Positions 25,717 through 32,530 of a DNA stretch of 64,000 nt are shown here, in pieces. Each line of letters opens with the position of its first letter. Positions within the stretch are counted from its first letter, which is position 1. The notes below the pieces were generated by a model. That model did no database searches, was not told the origin of the DNA, and was given only the letters and a program-made list of their open reading frames with translations. Source of the stretch: Sandaracinobacteroides sp031425455. GTDB taxonomy: Bacteria > Pseudomonadota > Alphaproteobacteria > Sphingomonadales > Sphingomonadaceae. The position numbers and the translations under genes are program-made. The stretch is from positions 10,193-74,192 of the forward strand of contig JANPJJ010000152.1 in NCBI GenBank assembly GCA_031425455.1, written 5' to 3'.

Positions 25717-26625
25717 GTGGCAATCGATTGGGACAAGCTGCGGCTGTTTCACGCCGTGGCGTCGGCGGGAAGCTTCACCGAGGGCGCGCGGCGTCTGAAG
25801 CTGTCGCAGCCGGCACTTTCGCGCCAGATCATCGCACTGGAAGAGTCGCTCGGCGCCAAACTATTCCACCGCCACGCCCGGGGCCTGGCGCTCACCAACG
25901 AGGGCGAGCAGCTGCGCCGCACCACCAGCCATATGGCAGACGAAATCGAGCGAACGCGAAGCTCGATCGAGGCGACTCGCAACCGGCCCACGGGCGACAT
26001 CAAGCTCACCACGACCGTTAGCTTCGGGTCGAGCTGGCTGCCGGGGCAGCTGCGAGACTTCCTGGACATGTACCCGGACATCCGGATCAGCCTGATCCTG
26101 TCCGACGAGGAGCGCGATCTCGCCCGGCACGAGGCCGACTGCGCGGTTCGTTTCCACAAGCCGCACCAGGCCGACCTCATCCAGCGTCCGCTGGCGACGA
26201 TCCGGCACCGCCTGTGCGCATCGCCCGCCTATTTGGAGGCGCACGGCGAACCGCAGACGCCCGCAGACCTGATGAAGCACCGGATGATCGCCTATGGCCC
26301 CGAAGCGCCTTCCTATCTGCGCTCGATCAACTGGGCCCTGGAGCTGGGGCATGAGGGCCCCCCCCGCGAGCCGGCGCTCAGCGTGAACAACAGTTTCGGC
26401 GTGTTGCAGGCGGTAGAGGCCGGCGCGGGGATCGCGGCGTTGCCCTCCTATCTGATCCGCCACTCGGGCAAGGTGAAGGTGCTGCTGCCGGAGCTGCAAG
26501 GCGCGGTGTTCCAGACCTATTTCGTCTATTCCGCCGAGCTGAAAGGATCGGTTCGGGTCGCCGCGCTGCGGGATTTCCTGATCAGCCGGATGACACCGGC
26601 AAACCTGGGAGACGGCACGCGGTGA
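25717..26625 (+). CDS. LysR family transcriptional regulator
   Basis: A 302-residue regulator. The N-terminal winged HTH is WDKLRLFHAVASAGSFTEGARRLKLSQPALSRQI, quoted as the region at residues 5-38. An inducer-binding domain follows from about residue 95. The start is GTG 25717 with AGGGGA upstream. It is in line with trxB, so it may be co-transcribed, and ends with a strong terminator at 26816. The target is unknown; a role in thiol or redox control is only a neighbour-based guess. Confidence 0.88.
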   Translation: MAIDWDKLRLFHAVASAGSFTEGARRLKLSQPALSRQIIALEESLGAKLFHRHARGLALTNEGEQLRRTTSHMADEIERTRSSIEATRNRPTGDIKLTTTVSFGSSWLPGQLRDFLDMYPDIRISLILSDEERDLARHEADCAVRFHKPHQADLIQRPLATIRHRLCASPAYLEAHGEPQTPADLMKHRMIAYGPEAPSYLRSINWALELGHEGPPREPALSVNNSFGVLQAVEAGAGIAALPSYLIRHSGKVKVLLPELQGAVFQTYFVYSAELKGSVRVAALRDFLISRMTPANLGDGTR

Positions 26626-26946
26626 ACCGGAGATAAATCCCATGCATGGCTTGCATGGCTGCCAAAATCCCTTCGCACTTGCACAATAAGTCCGGACAAC
26701 ATAGATGGGTGGGGTTGCTGCATTGCAGCGCAACCGGGACCCCTCACTCCTCCCCGAGGCTCCCGGTTCGGTCGACCACCACCCTCCCTCCCTCCCTCGG
26801 AGGTCGACCACAATCTGGGCCAGGGTTGAGCTTGCTCCCCTGGCCCAACTTTTGTGCCGGAGGCGGCTGCGGCCTTGGCGCAGTCAAATTCCCCGTCGGA
26901 TACCCGGCTTCCCATCCGCCCCACACCCGGCTAATCGCTGCCCGTG
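26626..26946. other. Non-coding gap: terminator, short direct repeat, possible tRNA promoter
   Basis: No convincing gene. GGTCGACCAC occurs twice, at 26770-26779 and 26802-26811, around a CCCT-rich tract. The intrinsic terminator is at 26816-26854. A weak promoter-like pair, TTGGCG (26875-26880) and GATACC (26899-26904) with an 18-base spacer, could start tRNA transcription about 40 bp upstream of the tRNA. Confidence 0.5.
26816..26854 (+). terminator. Rho-independent terminator after LysR gene
   Basis: TGGGCCAGGG (26816-26825) pairs perfectly with CCCTGGCCCA (26838-26847) around a 12-nt loop, and the T-containing tract ACTTTTG follows. It lies about 190 bp after the LysR stop and separates trxB-lysR from the tRNA. 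Confidence 0.85.
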
Positions 26947-27023
26947 GGGCCTGTAGCTCAGTTGGTTAGAGCTGGCCGCTCATAACGGCTAGGTCGCGGG
27001 TTCGAGTCCTGCCGGGCCCACCA
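26947..27023 (+). tRNA. tRNA with CAU anticodon, probably tRNA-Ile2 (lysidine-modified)
   Basis: A complete cloverleaf including encoded CCA. The acceptor GGGCCTG pairs with CGGGCCC, the D arm is GCTC/GAGC, the anticodon loop CTCATAA has CAT at 26981-26983, and the T arm is GCGGG/CCTGC. A CAU anticodon means Met or Ile2. The C4-G69 and C5-G68 pairs, which the TilS lysidine synthetase uses to pick its substrate, and the resemblance to alphaproteobacterial Ile2 genes favour tRNA-Ile2 (reads AUA after lysidine modification) over elongator Met. Confidence 0.9.
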
Positions 27024-27211
27024 TCAATTCGGGCGACGGTCTGCGCGCAGCGCAAATCCGCGACTCCGAATTGATGCGGCCGGCCTGCGATTGCGGTAAG
27101 ACCGCAATCGACAGGTTCGACGACGTGGGCTCTGCCCACGCCTTCCTTGTTCGTCTGTCTGCAAAGGCAGGCGGACTCGCAGGCTTTGCCTGCGGCCGCT
27201 ATTCAAGGAAG
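27023..27211. repeat. Hairpin-dense non-coding stretch
   Basis: Six inverted repeats in about 190 bp directly after the tRNA: ATCAATTCGG/CCGAATTGAT (27023-27032, 27066-27075); CGATTGCGGT/ACCGCAATCG with a 3-nt loop (27088-27110); CGTGGGC/GCCCACG with a 3-nt loop (27124-27140); an outer CTTCCTTG/CAAGGAAG (27142-27149, 27204-27211) enclosing a 10-bp stem with two G-U pairs (27153-27162, 27167-27176) and CGCAGGC/GCCTGCG (27178-27194). There is no credible ORF. It could be a structured RNA read from the plus strand or a cluster of small palindromic repeats. Confidence 0.65.
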
Positions 27212-27233
27212 CGTATCGCTCGGCATCGTGCCC

Positions 27234-27899
27234 CTAAACCCGCTTTGCCTGCGGCCTCCCCGACACCGCCGTCCGCCCGGCCCAGGCCGCCCAGCCGGTC
27301 GCCAGCCCGGGTGCCAGCGCCAACTTCGCCAACTCGTCCGTCTGCGGCGGGCTCCGATACGAAGCCGCCAGCACCTCGGCGATCGTCCAGGCGCCGTCAG
27401 GCCGATGCTCGAGCACCAGGTCGTCGCCGGCCGCCATGGCGCCATCCTCGACCACGCGCAGATACCAGCCCGAGCGGCCGTTGCGGACCATGGCCTTCAC
27501 CATCCGCGGATCGTCGAACCAGCGCCCCAGCGTGGCACAGGGCTGGCGCGGCTGGCACACCTCCACCAGCGCGCTGCCGATGCGCCAGCGCTCGCCGACA
27601 TGCACACTCGCTTCGTCCAGCCCCTCCACCACCAGATTCTCGCCGAAGCCGCCCGGCACCAGCTTTTCAGCATGCTGCGGATGGTCCGCCAGCCACAGCG
27701 AATAGTTGCCGACCCCATAGGCATAGACCGCCTTCTCCGGCCCGCCATGGACCCGGGTGTTGGCGACCTCGTCGCCTTGCAGCCCCAGCATATGCGCCTG
27801 CACCGGGCCGTCGCGAGGTGCCTTGGAATAGGCGGTCAGGTAGCCCCCGATCCGGCGGGCATGCCCGGTGCGAAGCTCGATCAGGCGCGGTGTCGGCAT
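27234..27899 (-). CDS. MOSC domain protein (YiiM-like)
   Basis: A 221-residue protein with the MOSC beta-barrel that binds molybdenum cofactor and carries sulfur or redox chemistry at a conserved Cys (VEVCQPRQPCATLGRW). NTRVHGGPEKAVYAYG, FGENLVVEGLDE and VHVGERWRIG are family blocks. YiiM-type proteins reduce N-hydroxylated base analogues. The ATG 27899 has AAAGGAAAG upstream. It is divergent from the micro-ORF unit. Confidence 0.85.
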   Translation of the reverse strand: MPTPRLIELRTGHARRIGGYLTAYSKAPRDGPVQAHMLGLQGDEVANTRVHGGPEKAVYAYGVGNYSLWLADHPQHAEKLVPGGFGENLVVEGLDEASVHVGERWRIGSALVEVCQPRQPCATLGRWFDDPRMVKAMVRNGRSGWYLRVVEDGAMAAGDDLVLEHRPDGAWTIAEVLAASYRSPPQTDELAKLALAPGLATGWAAWAGRTAVSGRPQAKRV

Positions 27900-27951
27900 G
27901 GGGCTTTCCTTTTGCGCCGGCTGTGGCATGTTCGGGGGAGTTTCAACAAGC

Positions 27952-27968
27952 GAAAGGAGGTGATCCAG
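27952..27968 (+). promoter_or_regulatory. Extended Shine-Dalgarno sequence, 17-nt complement to 16S 3' end
   Basis: GAAAGGAGGTGATCCAG is the exact complement of the 3' end of 16S rRNA (CTGGATCACCTCCTTTC). Ordinary ribosome sites use 4-8 bases of this. The core GGAGG ends seven bases before GTG 27968, the ideal spacing. Confidence 0.8.
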
Positions 27969-28033
27969 TGTCTCATTGCATCCATCAACAGCAGGCGCGG
28001 ATCATGTCCATCGGGTCAGCCGCCATTCGCTGA
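27968..28033 (+). CDS. 21-residue micro-ORF behind a perfect ribosome site
   Basis: GTG start, 21 codons, TGA. The peptide begins MSHCIHQQQAR and ends SIGSAAIR; it has one Cys, two His and several basic residues, and no membrane or signal segment. What supports translation is the 17-nt Shine-Dalgarno match at ideal spacing, and what supports a discrete transcript is the terminator 44 bp after the stop codon. It is divergent from the MOSC gene and upstream of the MAPEG gene. I do not recognise it. It may be a leader peptide, a small protein, or only the translated part of an RNA whose job is to bind the 16S tail. Confidence 0.55.
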   Translation: MSHCIHQQQARIMSIGSAAIR

Positions 28034-28076
28034 CTGGGGGCATGGCAGCACGCTGCCGTTGCCAACTGCAATGTTC

Positions 28077-28115
28077 GGGCCGGCAGGGGATACCTTGCCG
28101 GCCCTTTCATTCTTT
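28077..28115 (+). terminator. Rho-independent terminator of the micro-ORF unit
   Basis: GGGCCGGCA (28077-28085) pairs with TGCCGGCCC (28096-28104), followed by TTTCATTCTTT. It closes a unit of about 160 nt beginning before 27952. A smaller hairpin GGCAG/CTGCC lies between (28044-28057). Confidence 0.8.
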
Positions 28116-28199
28116 CGGGCCTGCCCGCCTGCCACTTTGAACTGATTGCCGTTGCGTGCCCCAGCGCCCAAACAGTCACGTCAAAAGGGGAGGGACGCG

Positions 28200-28628
28200 A
28201 TGACACCGAACGAGCTCGACATCCTGAAGGCAGTGGCCGGCATGGGCCTCCTGTCGCTGGTCATGTTCCTCTGGATGTATGCCACGCGGCTGCCGGCATT
28301 CCGCAAGGCCAGGCTCGACCCGCAGGAGGCCATGCACCCGGGCTCCTACCACGATCGCATCCCCAGCGAGGTGCGGCGCGTCGCGGACAACTACAACCAC
28401 CTGTTCGAAGCCCCGACCCTCTTTTACGCCATGGCGCTGATGATCGTGGTGGCCGGCCTTGCGGACCCGGTGCATGCGATGGCGGCTTACGCCTATCTCG
28501 GGCTCAGGGTGCTCCACAGCCTGGTGCAGGCGACGGTGAACAAAGTCGCGCTCCGATTCGTGCTGTTCGCGCTCAGCTGGGTTGCTCTGGGCACGATGAT
28601 CGTTCGGGCAACCCTCCAATTGTTCTGA
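28200..28628 (+). CDS. MAPEG family membrane protein
   Basis: A 142-residue integral membrane protein with four hydrophobic segments and the MAPEG-type block RVADNYNHLFEAPTLFYA followed by YLGLRVLHSLVQATVNKVALRF. Eukaryotic relatives handle glutathione conjugates and eicosanoids; bacterial members are mostly unassigned. The ATG 28200 is preceded by GGGGAGGGA. The micro-ORF terminator ends about 85 bp upstream, so it probably has its own promoter. Confidence 0.85.
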   Translation: MTPNELDILKAVAGMGLLSLVMFLWMYATRLPAFRKARLDPQEAMHPGSYHDRIPSEVRRVADNYNHLFEAPTLFYAMALMIVVAGLADPVHAMAAYAYLGLRVLHSLVQATVNKVALRFVLFALSWVALGTMIVRATLQLF

Positions 28629-28758
28629 AACGAATGGAGCGCGCCAGACGACAAAGCGCGAAGTTAATGGTTAATAGGCACGAGGCGTGTCGGCAGATTT
28701 GACAGAGACCCCCAGCGGCGGGTCGAGTTCGATGCCTGTTGCCCCTTACACACCAGAT

Positions 28759-28774
28759 TGGCACGCTTTTTGCT
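28759..28774 (+). promoter_or_regulatory. Sigma-54 (RpoN) -24/-12 promoter
   Basis: TGGCACG (28759-28765), four bases, TTGCT (28770-28774) is a full match to the RpoN consensus TGGCACG-N4-TTGCW, 48 bp before the start codon of the PEP-CTERM gene. TGTC-N9-GACA at 28688-28704 is a possible upstream activator site. RpoN with the PrsK/PrsR system is known to control PEP-CTERM genes in other bacteria. Confidence 0.8.
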
Positions 28775-28821
28775 GAACTACTCCTGTCGGGTGTCGGCCC
28801 GGCATGTGGAGGAGTAACAGC

Positions 28822-29478
28822 ATGCGCACCAACATTCTGCTCGCGGCCCTCGCGGCAACATTCCTGTCGACTTCGGCAAACGCCGCCATTTCCTTCACCT
28901 CGTCCCCCGGAGCCCCGGACCCCGGGCCGGCGATGGGCGAGGCCATCGTTGTCGATTTCGACAATCCCGATGCGGCCGGCTACAGCTGGACCGGCGGCCT
29001 CGCCGTGAAGCTTGGCACCTCGCCCGGCAACTGGGCGACGCCGGCGCTCGACACCACCCAATATGGCGTGGTCTCCAGCGCGTTCATGCCGAACAGCGCC
29101 ACGCTCACCACCCCGTCGCTGAAGTCGATCAGCTTCTACTGGGGCTCTGTCGACGACTATAACAGTCTCGACGTGCTGGATACCGGCGGTAACGTCCTGC
29201 TCACCATTACGGGCAACCACCTGCCGCAGCAGGGCGGCGACCAGTTCATCCCGTCGACCAACCGGCGCGTCTTCATCAGCTGGGACGGAACCGGCTCTGC
29301 CATCGGCGGGCTGACCTTCCGGTCCACCGGAGTCGCCTTCGAGTTCGACGACATCGCAGCCTCCGCCGTTCCGGAACCCGCCACATGGGCGCTCCTGATC
29401 AGCGGCTTCGGCATGGTCGGGATGGCCGCACGGCGTCGCCGCTCGGCGGACCGCCGCCCGGCGCTTGTCACCGCCTGA
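28822..29478 (+). CDS. PEPxxWA-CTERM sorting domain protein
   Basis: A 218-residue secreted protein. The signal peptide ends near TSANAA. The body is beta-rich with FYWGSVDDYNSLDVLD and a LTFRSTGVAFEFDDI block, typical of the jelly-roll-like ectodomains seen in such proteins. The tail is VPEPATWALLISGFGMVG followed by ARRRRS, the exosortase signal. The start ATG 28822 has GGAGGAG. It stands behind a sigma-54 promoter and is closed by a strong terminator, so it is a single-gene unit. Confidence 0.9.
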   Translation: MRTNILLAALAATFLSTSANAAISFTSSPGAPDPGPAMGEAIVVDFDNPDAAGYSWTGGLAVKLGTSPGNWATPALDTTQYGVVSSAFMPNSATLTTPSLKSISFYWGSVDDYNSLDVLDTGGNVLLTITGNHLPQQGGDQFIPSTNRRVFISWDGTGSAIGGLTFRSTGVAFEFDDIAASAVPEPATWALLISGFGMVGMAARRRRSADRRPALVTA

Positions 29479-29519
29479 ATAAACTTCCGAGAGGGGCCAG
29501 CGAGAGGGGGTTGGGGAAG

Positions 29520-29545
29520 GCCGGCGCGGTGACGCGCCGGCTTTT
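29520..29545 (+). terminator. Rho-independent terminator after PEP-CTERM gene
   Basis: GCCGGCGCG (29520-29528) pairs with CGCGCCGGC (29533-29541) around GTGA, followed by TTTT. It lies between convergent genes, 13 bp from the purL stop. Confidence 0.9.
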
Positions 29546-29558
29546 CTCCATTGCGGGT

Positions 29559-31715
29559 CTACCGCGCCATCAACTCGGGCAGCAGCGCCTCATGGCCGCG
29601 GCGAAGCTCGCCCACGGACCGCACACCGGCGCCCTCCAGCGCGAGCATCGCCCCCCCCGTCATTCCCAGCCGCGTGAGCGGAACGGGGCAGGGCGGAAGC
29701 TGAGTTCCCGCCGCCGCCGTGAACACATAGCGTCCCTGATCTTCGCCGAAGGCCTGCGCAGCGCCCGGCGGCAGCGCCACGGCGGCACCAACCCCGCCCG
29801 CCATCGCCATCTCCGCAATCGCCACCAGCAGCCCGCCGTCCGCACAGTCGTGAACCGCGGTTGCCGTCCCCGCCAGGATCAGCTCGCGGACCCAGTCTCC
29901 GGCAGCCCGCTCGGCTGCCAGATCGACTGGCGGCGGCGGTCCGTCCTCCCGCCCGTGCAGCTCGCGCAGCCAGAGCGACTGGCCCAGATGCCCGCGGGTT
30001 TCCCCCACCAGCCAGATCTCCTCGCCGGCGCCCTTGAATGCAACGGTCGCGGCCTTGCTGTAATCCGCGAGGATACCGACCCCGCCAATTGCCGGAGTTG
30101 GCAGGATACCCTGGCCCTCGGTCTCATTGTAAAGGCTCACATTCCCCGAAACGACCGGATAATCGAGCGCGCGGCAGGCCTCGGCCATTCCCTCGATGCA
30201 GCCGACGAACTGCCCCATCACCTCGGGGCGGGTGGGCGCCGCGAAATTCATGCAGTCCGTGACCGCGAGCGGAGTCGCGCCCACTGCCGTCAGGTTGCGC
30301 CAGGTCTCGGCAATCGCCTGCTTGCCGCCCTCCATCGGGTCGGCAAAGCAATAGCGCGGCGTGCAGTCGGCAGTGATGGCAAGCGCCTTCCGGCTGCCAT
30401 GGACCCGAACGACAGCGGCATCGCCCCCGGGTCGCTGCACCGTGTCGGCGCCCACCATATGGTCGTACTGCTCCCAAACCCAGCGCCGCGAAGCAAGGTC
30501 GGGGCATTCAAGCAGTTTCAAAAGATCGTCTAGTAAATCACTGCTGTTCGGCACATTGTCCAGCGCAGCTCGGCGTGGCGTCGGCACCCAGGGCCGGTCG
30601 TACTTCGGCGCGTCGTCCCCGATCGGGGCCAGCGGCAGGTCGGCCACCAGCTCGCCCCGCCATTCCAGCTGCAGCCGCCCGCTGTCCGTCACCTCGCCGA
30701 TCACGGCGAAATCCAGCGCCCATTTGCGGAAGATCGCCTCGGCCACCGGCTCGGCGCCGGGCTTCAGCACCATCAGCATGCGCTCCTGGGATTCCGACAG
30801 CATCATCTCATAGGGCGTCATCCCGGTTTCGCGGCACGGCACCTGGTCCATCACCAGCTTCAGCCCGACACCGCCCTTGGACGCCATTTCCACCGACGAG
30901 GAGGTGAGGCCGGCGGCCCCCATGTCCTGGATCGCGACGATCGCGTCGGTCGCCATCAGCTCCAGGCACGCTTCGATCAGCAGTTTTTCCATGAACGGGT
31001 CGCCCACCTGCACGGTCGGGCGCTTGTCCTCGCTGTCGGCATCGAACTCGGCCGACGCCATGGTCGCGCCATGGATGCCGTCGCGCCCTGTTTTCGAACC
31101 GACATAGACCACCGGGTTGCCGATCCCGGCGGCCGCCGAATAGAAGATCTTGTCGGTCTTCGCGATGCCCACCGTCATCGCATTCACCAGGATATTGCCG
31201 TTGTAGGCCGGGTGGAAGTTTACTTCCCCGCCCACCGTCGGCACGCCCACGCAATTGCCATAGCCCCCGATGCCGGCAACGACCCCGCGCAGCAGCGCCC
31301 TGGTTTTCGGATGGTCGATCGCCCCGAAGCGAAGCGCGTTCAGGTTCGCGACCGGCCTCGCCCCCATGGTGAACACATCGCGCATGATCCCGCCGACGCC
31401 CGTGGCCGCACCCTGATAAGGCTCGATGAAGCTCGGGTGATTGTGGCTTTCCATCTTGAAGATGGCGGCGTCGCCGTCGCCGATGTCGATCACGCCGGCA
31501 TTCTCGCCCGGCCCCTGGATCACCCATGGCGCCGTTGTCGGCAGCTTGGCCAGATGGATTCGGGAAGACTTGTAGCTGCAATGCTCCGACCACATAACCG
31601 AAAAAATGCCGAGTTCCAGCAGGTTGGGCTCTCGTCCCAGCGCTTTCAGGATGCGGGCATATTCGTCCGGGGAAAGGCCGTGCTCGGCCACGGTTTCGGC
31701 AGTGATTGCGGTCAT
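29559..31715 (-). CDS. purL: Phosphoribosylformylglycinamidine synthase subunit PurL
   Basis: The ATP-dependent synthase subunit of purine step four; it works with PurQ (glutaminase) and PurS. It has 718 residues, the small PurL form. Diagnostic blocks are SEHCSYKSSR near the N-terminus, KMESHNHPSFIEPYQGAATGVGG, GGYGNCVGVPTVGGE and IQDMGAAGLTSSSVEMA. ATG 31715 has AGGAG upstream. It lies apart from purQ/purS, with three unrelated genes between. Confidence 0.95.
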   Translation of the reverse strand: MTAITAETVAEHGLSPDEYARILKALGREPNLLELGIFSVMWSEHCSYKSSRIHLAKLPTTAPWVIQGPGENAGVIDIGDGDAAIFKMESHNHPSFIEPYQGAATGVGGIMRDVFTMGARPVANLNALRFGAIDHPKTRALLRGVVAGIGGYGNCVGVPTVGGEVNFHPAYNGNILVNAMTVGIAKTDKIFYSAAAGIGNPVVYVGSKTGRDGIHGATMASAEFDADSEDKRPTVQVGDPFMEKLLIEACLELMATDAIVAIQDMGAAGLTSSSVEMASKGGVGLKLVMDQVPCRETGMTPYEMMLSESQERMLMVLKPGAEPVAEAIFRKWALDFAVIGEVTDSGRLQLEWRGELVADLPLAPIGDDAPKYDRPWVPTPRRAALDNVPNSSDLLDDLLKLLECPDLASRRWVWEQYDHMVGADTVQRPGGDAAVVRVHGSRKALAITADCTPRYCFADPMEGGKQAIAETWRNLTAVGATPLAVTDCMNFAAPTRPEVMGQFVGCIEGMAEACRALDYPVVSGNVSLYNETEGQGILPTPAIGGVGILADYSKAATVAFKGAGEEIWLVGETRGHLGQSLWLRELHGREDGPPPPVDLAAERAAGDWVRELILAGTATAVHDCADGGLLVAIAEMAMAGGVGAAVALPPGAAQAFGEDQGRYVFTAAAGTQLPPCPVPLTRLGMTGGAMLALEGAGVRSVGELRRGHEALLPELMAR

Positions 31716-31960
31716 CCCGGGCTCCTAGCGAAAGCGCGGGAGCAAGTCATCCGTGCCGAAGGCGGCTGCGATCAGTGCACAGCACAGGGTCGCAGACTCG
31801 CCGAAGGCCCGGCCGGCGTGCGGTGGCAGCGGCCACCGACACGTCCGACGACCGGGCTATGCCCGCAACCTTCGCGCCTTCCTTTTCCTATCACTCGGGC
31901 TCGGCAGCTCTGCTGCCGGCCGCTCGGGACCCCCGTATCGTTCTCGATTGGGCAAACCGG

Positions 31961-31989
31961 TTGCCCAGGTCACTCGTTCCTGATATGTT
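31961..31989 (+). promoter_or_regulatory. Candidate promoter of the VOC gene
   Basis: TTGCCC (31961-31966), 17 bases, TATGTT (31984-31989), then 25 bp to the start codon. A perfect palindrome TGGGCAA/TTGCCCA (31949-31955 with 31961-31967, 5-nt centre) covers the -35 and may be an operator. The rest of the 299-bp gap upstream shows nothing else. Confidence 0.4.
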
Positions 31990-32014
31990 CCTCATTCTTC
32001 GGAAGAGGAACCAG

Positions 32015-32479
32015 ATGATGACCGTCCAGAATCCCCCGCCCGGTTACACCGGTGTCACCCCTTATCTCGTCGTGAAGGACGCCGCTGCGGCAATCGCCTG
32101 GTACGAACGCGCGTTCGGCGCCGAATGCCTCTACAAGATGCAGTGGGGCGGCAAGATCGGCCATGCCGAGCTGTCGCTTGCCGGCGGCCACTTCATGCTC
32201 GCCGAGGAGTTTCCCGACATGGGCCATCTGTCGCCCGCCAGCCGCGGCGGCACCAGCGTTTCGATGCTGGTCTATGTGTCCGACGCCGATGCCGCCCACG
32301 CCCGCGTCATGGCCGAAGGCGCAACGCAGGATTTTCCGCTCGAAACCAAACCCTGGGGAGACCGCTCGGCCCAGGTCACCGACCCGTTCGGCCACCGCTG
32401 GACCATCGCGACGCACGTGGAGGACGTCTCCAACGAGGAGATCGACCGCCGCATGGCTGCAATGGCGCCCGCCAGCTGA
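32015..32479 (+). CDS. VOC/glyoxalase-fold protein (PhnB-like)
   Basis: A 154-residue protein of the vicinal-oxygen-chelate superfamily. TPYLVVKDAAAAIAWYERAFGAE opens the first module, GHAELSLAGGHFMLAEEFP lies in the middle, and DPFGHRWTIATHVEDVS ends the second. This YCII/PhnB-like subgroup mostly lacks an assigned reaction. The start is one of two adjacent ATGs (32015 or 32018) after AGAGGAA. Confidence 0.85.
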   Translation: MMTVQNPPPGYTGVTPYLVVKDAAAAIAWYERAFGAECLYKMQWGGKIGHAELSLAGGHFMLAEEFPDMGHLSPASRGGTSVSMLVYVSDADAAHARVMAEGATQDFPLETKPWGDRSAQVTDPFGHRWTIATHVEDVSNEEIDRRMAAMAPAS

Positions 32480-32530
32480 GGAAAGTCGCGGCGTCGTTCG
32501 GGGAGGGTGGCTCCTTCACCAGGCTGCGCC

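Noticed and set aside
27952..27968. Fragment of an antisense 16S rRNA gene
   Set aside because: The match stops after 17 bases and the flanks do not continue into rRNA sequence, while an ORF begins at the correct spacing. A functional ribosome-binding element fits better.
28730..28745. Third SOS box near the second PEP-CTERM gene
   Set aside because: The sequence is GTTC-N7-GTTG; the last base breaks the consensus and the gene is not a repair gene.
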